Shown here: piece by piece, positions 41,328 through 52,300 of the stretch
How positions within the stretch are numbered: the first letter of the stretch is position 1
Layout of the letters: the number at the start of each line of letters is the position of its first letter
From: Oscarella lobularis
Taxonomy: Eukaryota > Porifera > Homoscleromorpha > Homosclerophorida > Oscarellidae
Direction of reading: 5' to 3'
Assembly: GCF_947507565.1 (NCBI RefSeq)
Contig: NC_089179.1
Span: 62,001-126,000, forward strand
DNA: 64,000 nt
Program-made: the position numbers and the translations under genes
The notes under the pieces: model-generated
Told to the model about the DNA's origin: nothing
The model's database searches: none
What the model saw: only the letters and a program-made list of their open reading frames with translations

Positions 41328-44242
41328 TCACAATGACGCTACGTCATCCCTCATCTTAGTGAGACTAGAAAAGTCATGTACGTGGCATTTAACTATAGAC
41401 TGCAGTACATTAGCTAACATATTGCAATCAATATCACTTATCTTAATCGCACCTGTCGCCAAATTATCACGCTTCGCCTCAACGTCTCTTCGTCTAGCCA
41501 CAAGGCTAGCATACTCCTTAGTCGCCCTTTCCAGTTGAGCTCGTTTGTCGCCAAGTGCCTCATTTAGTGGTTTGATAAGAAATGAAACTTCACAGTCTTT
41601 AACAGCTGTCTGCAATTCACTGCACTCTCCTCGAAGTGTTTCAAACAGCTGATTGGCTTTATTCTCCATGCCCTCCAGTTTGCTAATCAGACTGCAACAT
41701 TCGTCCACAGTCTCAACTTTCTCCTCAAACTCTTTTTCTTCTTCTTCTTCTTCTTTTTTGCTCACTAAAGGACGAATTATTGCCACTTTAAGACGCGTGG
41801 AATTACTCTCCTTTTCATTATCGCTCTCCGTTTCAATATCAGCCTCTTCTTTCTCGTCTTCTTCTCCACTCAAAACTTCTTTCGGTAGATCGACCTTTTC
41901 TTTTTCATCCCCTTTAAATAAAAGATCTTTTAACAAATCCGTCTTCTCCTCCTTTTCCTCTTCGTTCTCAACACCAGACGATAAAATTTCAAGCTTCTCT
42001 TCCACTTCCTCTTCGCCGCCAGGACGACGAAATTCTTCGAGAAAATTACCAATTTGCCACATGACTCCTTCCTCAATTCTCGCAATTTGTTCTTGAGAAA
42101 AAAACATCACTTCGGCTTCGACAATACACGCTCTCAATTGCTCCACGCTTTCAACGAATTCCGCTGAAAAATATTTCGGCGAAACGGTGCACGAAATCTC
42201 CACGTATTTCGCCACTTCCGTCGCCATTCCACACAGTCCTACGTCACTCATAGTAGCCACAGCCAATCGTTTCAAAATAAAAACAAAAAACATCAAATCC
42301 GAATGCATTTCCGAATAATTGCAGCGAATGTGATGGCTCACGGAATCCGCTAAAGATCTCAGATCGCCATCTATTTGCCGTTTTTCGTAATAAACATCCG
42401 GAATGCTAACTTCAACGTCGAGATAACGCACTAGACGCTTACTGCATTCATTCCACGACGATGACGCGACGCGCAAGCGAGAAATACACTCTCTAATAAT
42501 TTCTAGAGCCGCTCTAATCGTTGGGCCCCTCTCTCGCATCAAATTCGACCTCTCCAAGCCAAGTACAGGCAACATGACGACGATAAAGAGAAAATAGGCG
42601 AAATGACCCACAAGTAATGTCGAATCATCTCGCCCTATCATAGACAGGAGTGACGCTAAATCGTATTGGACTTCTCCGCCTATTATCAGAGCCATGGGCG
42701 CGCTTTTCGTCTTCCCTGCGACCGAAATTCGATTCCTCTCGTCTTTCGGCGACGAAAATTCGTCGAGAAACGAGTGAAATTGCCAGTCGACTTCGCGAAA
42801 TATCTTCGTGACGTCCGCCTCGTCGGCGAGAAGCGAGCGCGCGCGCTCGAGCGAATTCGCGTACTTTTCCGAGAAGTAATCCAACGGGAGATGAAACGAA
42901 TATTCCACGAATTCCGTACGCAGCGCTTGCGGAATTTCTCCATTGGAATTCGTCACGGCTAAGAGAAGACGAAACGCGTGAAAAAAGTGAAACAATTCGG
43001 CGTGATCGTTCGAAAATCGACGACGAATTTCTCTCAAGAGCATCGTTCCAATTTTATCGATGCCGCGATCCAAACGCCGTTTTTCGTCCAAAGGATTCGC
43101 ATAGGCGACGCTGACGTCCATGAATCGGCGAAGTCGATCCTTGAATTTTATCCACGCGTGACCGCTCGGCACGTCTGACGTCATAACGCGTAGTTTCGTC
43201 GCTTTTTGCTCGACAGCTTTCAATGCAACGTCCACTCTTTCTCGCGTATCTTCGCTGTCTAAGACGAGCAAGTCGCGCGGCGAATGAAGAGCGAGCATCG
43301 ATATACGCATGAATAAGAAATAAGCGAGATGACCAACAGTAACAAATTGATCATCTGGAAATAAATAAATAAATAAATAATAAGACGTATACTGCTACGG
43401 TATTTTGAAGGGAAAATGCCGTACTGACGTCACTTTGTACATTAATAAATTATGTCACGTGACTAAATACTATCTCATTTTTATGCCAAAAGAGTTTTTT
43501 ACGTGACGTCACTTTGTACATTAATAAATTATGTCACGTGACTAGGAAAATCTAATTTTTAATGCCGTTAGAAGTTTTACGTCACTTGCACTTTAAATTT
43601 GTCACGTGACAAAGAAATCTCATTTTAATGCCGTAAGAGTTTTTACGTCACTTTGTACAAAATGTCACGTGACAAATCTTATTGCTGTAAGAGTAAGTGA
43701 CGTCACTTTGTACGTTAATAAATTATGTCACGTGACTAAAGAAATTGGGTTTTTCTACTGACCTGAATCTGGAGGTACATATAGATAAAACGACTTTTCG
43801 TCTATTGCGAGCAAGTGCTTTTGCGCTATGTCGCGAAACGATCGCAAACTGGGAGCGTGATCGTCGAAATTCATGAGAGCCATGTCGTCCTACGGAATCC
43901 GGATCTAACGCGCGCGAATAACGCGAAAAAAAACGAACCGAACCTCGGTGACGTCATCGAAGCCCATCATAAAGAGAACGAGCTTTGCGTCGTGGCATTC
44001 GCGTAAAATAGGACCGAAAACCGGGTGAGCTATATTTATGACTCGACCGCGTTCGCCTTTCGAGTCCAAAAGGGCGCAAATGCCCGTCGAAAGGAGGCGA
44101 AGGTATTCGTAAAAGTTGCGGGAACTCAGCTCTTTTTTTACGGTAGCCTGCAAAGCAAAATAAAATTGCAACTATAACCGTTGCAGTATCTCGTACTAAC
44201 GATAGTCTGTTCGAGCGTTATATGCCGTTTTTCTCGTTCCAT
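41328..44242 (-). CDS. PUB-domain / two helical domains / coiled-coil protein, gene B
   Basis: ATG 44242; exon 1 is short and joined by a small intron to the PUB-like exon (ELSSRNFYEYLRLLSTGI ... HPVFGPILRECHDAKLVLFM then MGFDDV, about 44150-43950). The linker DDHAPSLRSFRDIAQKHL follows, then a phase-1 intron holding ACGTCA/CACGTG tandem repeats (43425-43735). The large last exon (about 43340-41328) has the helical domain twice: first from about 43330 (NDHAELFHFFHAFRLLLAV, EKYANSLERARSLL, VDWQFHSFLDEF), second from about 42615 (VGHFAYFLFIVVMLPVL, YSEMHSDLMFFVFILKRLAV, EFVESVEQLRACI, VMWQIGNFLEEF). An acidic region with Lys (EEKEEKTD-type) and a coiled coil follow. No known name. The stop at 41328 is 67 bp from gene C's start. 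Confidence 0.78.
43425..43735. repeat. ACGTCA/CACGTG tandem repeats in a gene B intron
   Basis: Four to five imperfect units of about 60-75 bp: ACGTCACTTTGTACATTAAT, AAATTATGTCACGTGAC, then TCTCATTTTTATGCCGTAAG. Sites for bZIP-like (TGACGTCA) and bHLH-like (CACGTG) proteins recur in each unit. Confidence 0.88.
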
Positions 44243-44308
44243 TTCTCCTCACTGGATATCCGGGATTCTCTCTCTAAAGAAAATATTAATTGCTTATGCG
44301 TACACTAA

Positions 44309-46430
44309 TTAGGTTTTCATAAAAGATCGAATTTCGTCAACCAAAACAACCAAGTCCTCTTCCGAAGCCCTGCTTCTTGCAATTCGCTCCAGAAGCTCCT
44401 TCAGCGTTTTCGTATCCAAAGTTGAAAGTCGAAAGTTTTTTGCTTTGATCTCAAGCGAAGTCAGCACTTCGTTGATTCGAAAAACATCGCGTTCACCTTG
44501 CTCCAATTGCATCGTCGTTTCGCGAAGACGCGTTTCGAGGACATTCGCTACATCCTTGGGACTCTCAGCGAATGCCTTCGAAAGCGACGCGCAATCCTCT
44601 CTAAGCTTCCTAACTAACGCCTGCCTCTCCTCAAAAACCAAACTAACTTCACACTGCAATGACTGACATTCAGCTACAGATGACACATGAGCAACGCGAG
44701 AAAAAAACGCCTCAAAGGACCCTTGGACACCTTAAATAAAAAAAAACGAATTAAATTAAAATATTAGAGACCCAAGCAAACCCCACATTGATCTCCCTCC
44801 TCCTCCTCCTCCTTTTCATTATAAGGATGAACTATAGCAATTGCCCTAGCTTGATCCACTTCCTCATCTTCATCCTCCTTGTCTTTATCCGTTTTTTCCG
44901 GCTCATCTTTCTTCTCTTCTCCGTCCGAATCATTCTCAGACAACTCAGCCCTTTCCGGAGCTTGCCGTTCAACCGGCGGCGGCGGCGGCGGCGAAGGAAC
45001 AACGTTTAGATGTCGTTGCAAGCGAGCGACTTGTCTTTCCATCCTTTCCCTCATCTGTAGCAGAGTGGGAAGATCGCAGTCATCCCCTAGTCCAATTTCC
45101 GGCACCTCAAAGTCTAAACTAACACGACTATTATCTATTGATATACGAAGATCGGTTCTTGTCGAACGAATGTGCTGCAAAAAAGACTTCTTCTGCCAAA
45201 CAACGGCGTCGTGCACTTCCCGTATTTCCGCTGAACTAAGCGATTGATCCAGCGCTTTGACGATAAAACAACGAACCTTTTCCACGGATTCTGCGTACTC
45301 CTGACTGAACTGATCCGACGGAAATGAGCAGGAGACGCGAACGTAATTCTGCATGTCGTCTTTCGTCAATAATTGCCCCATGGTCGTCTGCTGACACAGG
45401 TGCCACGATAGATGCATAAAAACGAAAATTTCCACGTGCTGTTCGTTGTGACGTACGCGCAACTCGTTACAAATTATATTCGCCGTTTCCGTGATTTTCG
45501 ACGAGACGGCAAGCGACTCCTGTAGACGACTCGAAACGGGTAGAAAAGCGTCGGCAAGACGACGCGCGTCTGCGCAAACGTCGAGCCACGACTGATGACA
45601 AACAGTTCCCTCTCGCACAACGTGCAAAATGGACGCACACTTCTCTATGACCTCAATCACCGCGGAAACTTGTTCTTTCAACGAAGCGCCGTTGTCTGGC
45701 GATCGCGTGCTGAAGAGAACCAAAGGCATGAGTCTCATAAAGAAAAAGTGACCCATACGAGTCGTAACAGCAACTTTATCCTCTATAGATAGATATACAT
45801 ACAAGTTATTTATTATTTATTTATTTTCTACCTGATTCGTCAAAGTCTAAGTTCGAGGAAATTCTTTCCGTGGTGGTGGTGACGTCATCAGATGAGCCAC
45901 TACCCCCGCCCCCAACTATGTCTCTTATTAGGGAGGGATAATTTATAAGCTGTTTTTCAGCTATATCTTTAAAGGATCGCATTCCCGCGGCGTGGCCATC
46001 AAAATCAAACATAACCATCACATCTTCGTCCTTATTAATAAATAATTAATTAATTAATTAATTAATTAATTAATTAATTATAATGTCTTACTTCGTCGAC
46101 GTCCTCGAAGCCCAGCATGAACATGATGAGTCTGGCCTGGGCACTTTGGGCGATAATTGGACCAAAAACCGGATGAGCTTAATTAATTACAATGAAATTT
46201 TTTCGTCGTCATTTTCTCTGCTTCTACCTTTTTGAACGACTCGTCCCCCTTCGCCTTTCGTTTCGAGAAGATATTGTACGGCTCGCTTCACCAGGGCCAT
46301 GTACGTGCCGAACGTTTGGGGGTCCAGTTCGTTCTTAAGAGTCTCCTAGAAGAGAGACGCTAGATAACGCGCTTTCGTGCTCGTAGACTCGTACAACTGC
46401 TTCTTCGAGAGTTCTGTGTCGACTCGCCAT
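44309..46430 (-). CDS. PUB-domain / helical-domain / coiled-coil protein, gene A
   Basis: ATG 46430 (MASRHRTLEEAV), joined through a small intron to the PUB-like exon (LKNELDPQTFGTYMALVKRA ... RVVQK), then HPVFGPIIAQSAQARLIMFM with LGFEDVDE. A linker with SFKDIAEKQLINYPSLI and a Gly run follows. The helical domain lies in exon 45795-44770 (MGHFFFMRLMPLVL, HNEQHVEIFVFMHLSWHL, EYAESVEKVRCFIVKAL, AVVWQKKSFLQHI), then Pro run PSPPPPPPP, acidic stretch and a last exon of coiled coil (44710-44309). Introns match B and C in position and phase. The start is 58 bp from the divergent GNAT gene. PUB suggests a link to the p97/ubiquitin system; the rest has no known function. Confidence 0.77.
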
Positions 46431-46488
46431 TCCGAGCATGCGCTAATGAGAGCAATAGACATGTGACGTCGCTGGATCAATAATAATA

Positions 46489-46956
46489 ATGGTGAGTGTG
46501 AGATGTGCCGTGGAGAACGACGCCGAGTCAATTTACAGCGTCCACGTCTCTTCGATTCGCATCAGCTGCGCAAGTCATTATTCGGCAGAGGAAATAAGGG
46601 TGTGGTCAGGTCGTCAAAATGTCGATCAATACAGACATTTTATTCGATTGGGAGAAATTTGCGTAGCTGTAAAAAATGACGTCGTTGTTGGATTCGGGCA
46701 CGTGAGTGAAACGGGTGAAATTCGAGCATTGTACGTTGCACCGTCTGAAACTGGAAAAGGCATAGGAAAAATGCTTCTCAAAGAGCTGGAAAGGCGTACA
46801 AAGGAACGAGTGACGCCTTACCAATTGACTGTACAATCGACAATCAATAGCGTGAAATTCTACGAAAGTCAGGGATTTCAATTGGAGAAAGAGAGTTGGC
46901 ATACTGTAGGAAATGATTTGAGTTTGAAATGTTTTCAGTTGACAAAAGCGATATAG
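46489..46956 (+). CDS. Intronless GNAT-family N-acetyltransferase
   Basis: 155 aa single-exon ORF, ATG 46489 (MVSVRCAVENDAESIYSVHV). The GNAT fold is clear: the central strand IRALYVAPSETGKGIGKMLL carries the acetyl-CoA binding loop (E-T-G-K-G-I-G), followed by a helix (KELERRT), LTVQSTINSVKFYESQGF, and a final strand. The CASHYSAEEIRVWSG segment resembles bacterial YafP-type acetyltransferases. The substrate is unknown. All neighbours have many introns, so lack of introns and the bacterial look make horizontal origin or retrocopying possible. It is divergent from gene A. Confidence 0.85.
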   Translation: MVSVRCAVENDAESIYSVHVSSIRISCASHYSAEEIRVWSGRQNVDQYRHFIRLGEICVAVKNDVVVGFGHVSETGEIRALYVAPSETGKGIGKMLLKELERRTKERVTPYQLTVQSTINSVKFYESQGFQLEKESWHTVGNDLSLKCFQLTKAI

Positions 46957-47156
46957 AGATTTTCAGATTTGTTCGGGGGCAGGGAATTCCCCGAATCCCG
47001 ATGACAAAAATCGCTGCTTGCGTCTGCGCGAATCCTTTCAGGAAAAGCGACTGCTGTTGCTTCACGCATGCAGTATAAATTCGTCAGATCAGACGAAAGC
47101 AGCAGTATCAATCTCCAACGCCACTTTTACAAAATCGGGGGCCCTTTATAGGTTCC

Positions 47157-49169
47157 ATGGATCATACGCGAATTGGTCGTTACTCGAGCACAGAGAGACA
47201 GTACAGCGATTACGGCGGCGGTGGCGGAGACTACTACGACGATCGACGCTACTACGGCAGCAGCGAGTCTTACCCGTACGAAGACGATGCGTACGACGTG
47301 CCACAAGTCCCAAGTAGGCATTATGGCGCATGCGTTGCATCCCGCGATGTCTTTTCTTCTGTTTTCTAGCCGAAAAACTGGAATGCGTGGCGAGTTTGGC
47401 TAGCTACTTACTGGGTAAACTCGCGCTCATGCCTCAGCATGCCGTTGAATCGGCGACTCGCTTTGCGTCCAACTGTGTCAATTGGATCGAAATTCTGACT
47501 GTTCGAATCGGAGTGCTCGATCGATCGGGGCCCGGCTACGCAATCTGGGCCGACGAAGTGAGGAAAATGAAGCATCATTTCACCACGCATCCGCGTCCCA
47601 CAATGAGCGCCGCAACGCAAAGAAACTTACTCATCGTAGGCCAGCACATCTTAGACGAAATTCGTCAGATGGGAAAGTCCGATTTGACGGCCGTTTTTCA
47701 CGCCGGCTATCTGGCGACAAAACTCATCTTGAACATATCGCAAACGTCGACGTTTGAACACGACGACGGTACCGTTTTTCTTAGCGTCATCAACGATTTG
47801 CCCTTTGAACGAATCACGACACATTTCAAGGAATACCTGGAAACTGTTCGAGATACGTTGCTCCAGACTCTTGAAGGCGAACGCGGAATGCCCATTGGGC
47901 ACACGTTGATCAACCTCTTGATCTACATCGCCGCTAAATTTGACAATAACATTAAAGCAGCGAAATCGTCGACGCCGTCTCAATCGAAAGCGACTGTCGG
48001 CGCCAAGCGTCCTGCACGAAAAAACAAGAAACAGGGAATTGTTCATATGAAACCGGGCGTCTATATGATCCAAGAAGTGTCGCCAGACGACATGCAGGCA
48101 ACGGGAAAACCTCGTGTCATTGATCTTCGTCCTCCTGAAGGAAAGACGACAACTGAAAAAGCAAATTCCAGTGCCGCTACCGCCACAGCCGCCGCCGTCT
48201 CATCCGAATCGGATTCGACGAAGGCGGCCAAAGCGTCCGATCTCGGCCTATCAGAGGACGAATATTCGCGGTGTTTAGAAGAGGCAATGACGTTTGAAGA
48301 TCGAAAAGCGCGACAGCAAATTCAAGGTAAGGGAGGAGACTCTTCAACAGCGATGACCTATAGTGATCCAACCGGTGGTGGTGGTGGTGGCAAGAAAATG
48401 CAGTACATGGTTTTCTTCTACGGCGCAGGCGGCGGCGCACGGCGTTCACAGTCTGTTGAAAGAGAAGAACGATTCACTGAATTGCCGTCTGACAACGAAT
48501 CTATTACCAAACCGCCTTCAGTCAGCAAAAAACCAGAAAAAGATGACGTAGAAGAAGGTAAACTTTCTTATATTGAGCGAATCGCGTGCTTACTTACCTC
48601 GTCCTTTAAAAGTAGCGAGTCAAAAGCTAGCGCGACTTGAAGACGACGTCAAAGCGAAACATGATCTATACAAAGAACGTCGTCAAGTGTACGACGCCTT
48701 GCTCGCCGACATTCAGCAACTCCAAGCGGCGACGAAAGAAACGGACGCGGAAGTCATCAAAAACGCGCTGGAAGTCGAAATCGCGGCGAAATCGCGCGAA
48801 GCCAACGACATGTACGACGAACTCATCATGTCGGAAGACCAATACGTCAAAGCGCGAGACGATCTCGCCGCCGAGACGGCGACGGAGACTCTGCATTTGA
48901 TCGACGATCTCGATAGGGAGACGACGTACGCGTGCCTGCTTCGAAACTTGGAGCGGATGCGAGATCGTCCCGATAAACTTCATTTGATGTTGAAACGACA
49001 CGTGGATATTCTCGCGTCGGAGACGATGAGCGAATTGGCGGAGAAATTGAATCTAACGGCAACGGATAGAGAAGCGCGGGTGCAGGAAATTCGAGAGAGA
49101 CATCAAATCACTTACGAAGATGACGAAGACGACGAAGACGACATCGTTCGGGATGACGAAGTTGATTAA
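47157..49169 (+). CDS. Helical-domain / coiled-coil protein without PUB, gene D
   Basis: Exon 1 (47157-47313) gives a Tyr/Gly/Asp-rich start (MDHTRIGRYSSTERQYSDYG); a 55-nt intron leads into the helical domain shared with genes A-C (YLLGKLALMPQHAV, WIEILTVRIGVLDRSG, KSDLTAVFHAGYLATKLILN, FKEYLETVRDTLLQTL, about 47400-47940). Then come low-complexity Lys/Ser/Gly-rich sequence, a second intron (donor after GAAGAAG near 48556, acceptor before 48611) and a coiled coil (LARLEDDVKAKHDLYKERR and on) ending in an Asp/Glu tail at 49169. The C-terminal helical piece (LHLIDDLDRETTYACLLRNL) matches the C-termini of A and C. A weak donor after ATTCAAG (48327) could give an alternative form. Function unknown. 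Confidence 0.78.
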
Positions 49170-49360
49170 AATATTAAAAATCCTCCATTTTTCTTTCGTA
49201 CTTTCGAAAACAGTTGCCTTTCGTGTAGTTCTCAGAAAAAGAAACTCGGTTAGATACGTAACAGGTAACCCACCCCCCAAAAAAATTAGTCTTTCAGACG
49301 AAGGAACACCCACAAAATACCTGAAGGAAAGTTCAAACCTTTTAATTCCTATTATTATTC

Positions 49361-52300
49361 TTAGAGAAACGTCGCTCCCTTGGGCGATCCCGGCTGACTT
49401 CCGTCCGATTCAAACCACGGTTTGTCGTCATCCAAATGATCCGGCGGCGGCAGTCGCCTTTCCTCCTTCCATCGCCGCAGCGTCTTAGGCGTAATATTCT
49501 CGAAATCGCCGACGTCGGCGATGCGATGCTGACCCCCCACGTCATCATCGTCGCTTTCTTCGTCTTCCGGCAACGTTCTCAACTGCCTATGTCGACTAGA
49601 GGCGACGGGAGCGCCGTACGATTTCGACGGCGTCCACTTTCGACGTTCGATGCGCCCGTCGTCGGGAGAATCGTCGGAGTCGTCGCCGCCGTCGACGTCA
49701 TCGTCGTCGTCGTCCAATCTGTCGTCATCGTCGCTCACCTGCAACGCCGAACGCAGATCTTGAATTCGCTTGTTCGCGCGTTCTAATTCCTTTTGGAGTG
49801 ACGAATAGTTGGACTCTATTCCTTCGTACTCCGTTTTCTATTCATCCAGAGATTCATTATTAAAAAAAAAAACAACAAAACGGTTTTCCTCTCACCATGT
49901 TTTTCCACTTTCTATTCGCCTCCTGCTCTTTTCGCTCCGCGTCAGCGAGCTCCTCTTTCAAATCTCTCGCTTGTTTATTGGCACTGTTGCATCGAGATTC
50001 GAATTTCGCCGGCCGAAAAACAATTATTCTTTTTTACCGTCTGAGAACGTCTCCTTGAACGCCGTCTCCGCGTCCGAGCGCCTCTTTTTCTTCCGTAAGT
50101 CGTCTCACCGACTCCTTGAGACGTCGCGACTGAACCTGAAACGATAAAAACGACGCGTTATTATACGAAAAACGTAGTAGCCTGCCATAAATCAACCGAC
50201 TTCAAGTCGATGTTTCGCCGACTGTTCTAATTCGAGTTTCTCTTGAAGTTCCTACGCAACACGTCCAGCTAATTGTACCGCGAATCGATCGGATAGAACG
50301 TACCTTGACTTCCATCGTTGATGTTCGAGAATGGACGACGGATTGACGTTGCATTTGCTCTAGACGCTGATTCAAATCCTCGACCTACGCGACATTTCAT
50401 TCATCAATTCTCTCGCGCTTCGTTCTGCACGTACTTCGTGCTTTAGAGACAAATTCTCCGATTCCAACCGATCAACATCTTCATTCGCTTTGGAGACATC
50501 GGCTTGAAATGACGTCACCTTGAAGAAAAAGCAAATTTCGCGTGGATAACCCCAGCGACGTAAGACAACGTAACGCAAGGGGAGAGTGATGTCACAAAGG
50601 CAAGTGACCAATCACGAGAAAGCTTACGTTACGTCACGCACCTGCTGTAAAGTGCTCTTCTGCTTCGTGACCAGCTCTTCGTAGGCTTCTTGATCGTCTT
50701 CAAGTTTCGATTCCAAGTCGCGTTTTTCCCGACCCAGTTCAAGACTCCTCTTTTCCGCCTAGTTCACGCGTACATGGAGGAAAAAATGACGTCACACTAA
50801 CTCGCGCCTCCTTACGCTCTCCTTGTCTCTCGAAAGACTTTCAATCTGCATCTGCTTTTCGTCTAATTCCATTTCTAATTTACGTTTTGATCGATTCGCG
50901 TGTTCAAGTTCGTCCTGAACATCGTCCAGCTACGCAACCAAAAATCAAAAAAATGCGATTTTTTTCCTTTTCGTACGCACCTCGTGTCTCAGCGCTTTTA
51001 CGCCCTTTCCCCCACTAACAGCATTTCTCTCTTTCTAAGCACCCATTCCTCTCACTCTCAAACAATTCCCAGATTATTGATCGCATTACCTCAAATTGAA
51101 GCATTTCCTGATTGTCGTGAAGCAGGGCTTTCATCTTGTGCAGGGCTTTCCTGAGACGGCGTTCCGTTTCAGGATCGCTCTGCTGCGCCCGATCCCTCAA
51201 CTCGACCAGCTGAAACTCCAAGCTTCGTTTCGCCTACAGTATCATCTCCATTTAGAATTCTTTCACTATAGCGACGTAACGCAGCGCTACGTGACGTAAC
51301 TCCCAAATATGGTCAAAGGAGAGAGTGATGTCACAAAGGGAAGCGACCAATCAAGAGTCACGTTACGCTGCGTTGCAGCTGAATCGATTTTTACCTTGAG
51401 AGCTGCCGATTTTTCTTCGTATTCGTGCTCAATCTGCTCTTCGAGGCCTTTCACTTTCTTCTGCAACTGCCCAATCTGTCGTTCGTGTTCTTCGTCCTTT
51501 GCATCAAGCTCGCGCCGACTGCTCTGCCCAAGTCGCTGGTTTTCCATTTCAAGACGAGTCTTAGCCTAAAAAAAAGAAGAATTCGCGCCGCTGCTATTCC
51601 TCTAGAGAGTCAATCACGCACCGATTTAAGTTGCTGAACTTCGACGGCCAAATCATCCATCTCTTCTTCGTGATCCTCCACTTTTTGCTCCGCCTCGCGT
51701 AGAGATTGCTTTAGAGCCAAAACCTAAAAGAAACACTCAAACGTCTGCCCTAGCGCCGATTCGCCGGCTCTAGCACCTCCGATTCTTCTCTCGTTCCTTG
51801 CTTAGACGCGTCTTTCAGCTCTTCTTCCAAGCGATTCAATTTTCTCTCGAGGCTCTTGATCTCGCCGTCTTTTTCTTCGAGACTACGTTCCAGTCCAGAG
51901 CGGATCGACTTTTCTCCCTCTCTTTCTCTCTCCAGTCGTTCGAGTTCGTTCGTTTCCGCCTCTAACCGATCTCTCGTCGAAGAAAGCTCGTGATCAAATC
52001 TATCAAAAAATCAATAATTTTTTATTGATTAATTAATTAATGCGCCACCCGACTTCTTTTGCTTTTTCTCCAATTCCGCGTTTCGTTCGAGCGCTCCTTC
52101 CAACTGAAGCTCAATATCAGCGCTATTTCCTTCAATTCGATTCGCTTTCAAGCGCAATGACGACAGATGATCGTTGAGCACTTCAACTTCGGCCAACGCT
52201 TCCGATAATTTCCTCTCAATCGCTTTCTTCTCTCGAACCACCGTCTCCACTTCCTCTTCCGTCTCCATTTGCCATTTTCGTCTCGCCATTTGAAACTCGA

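Noticed and set aside
47408-48449. Minus-strand ORFs opposite gene D
   Set aside because: Gene D's exons, splice sites and homology to A-C explain the coding signal; the reverse frames are shadows.
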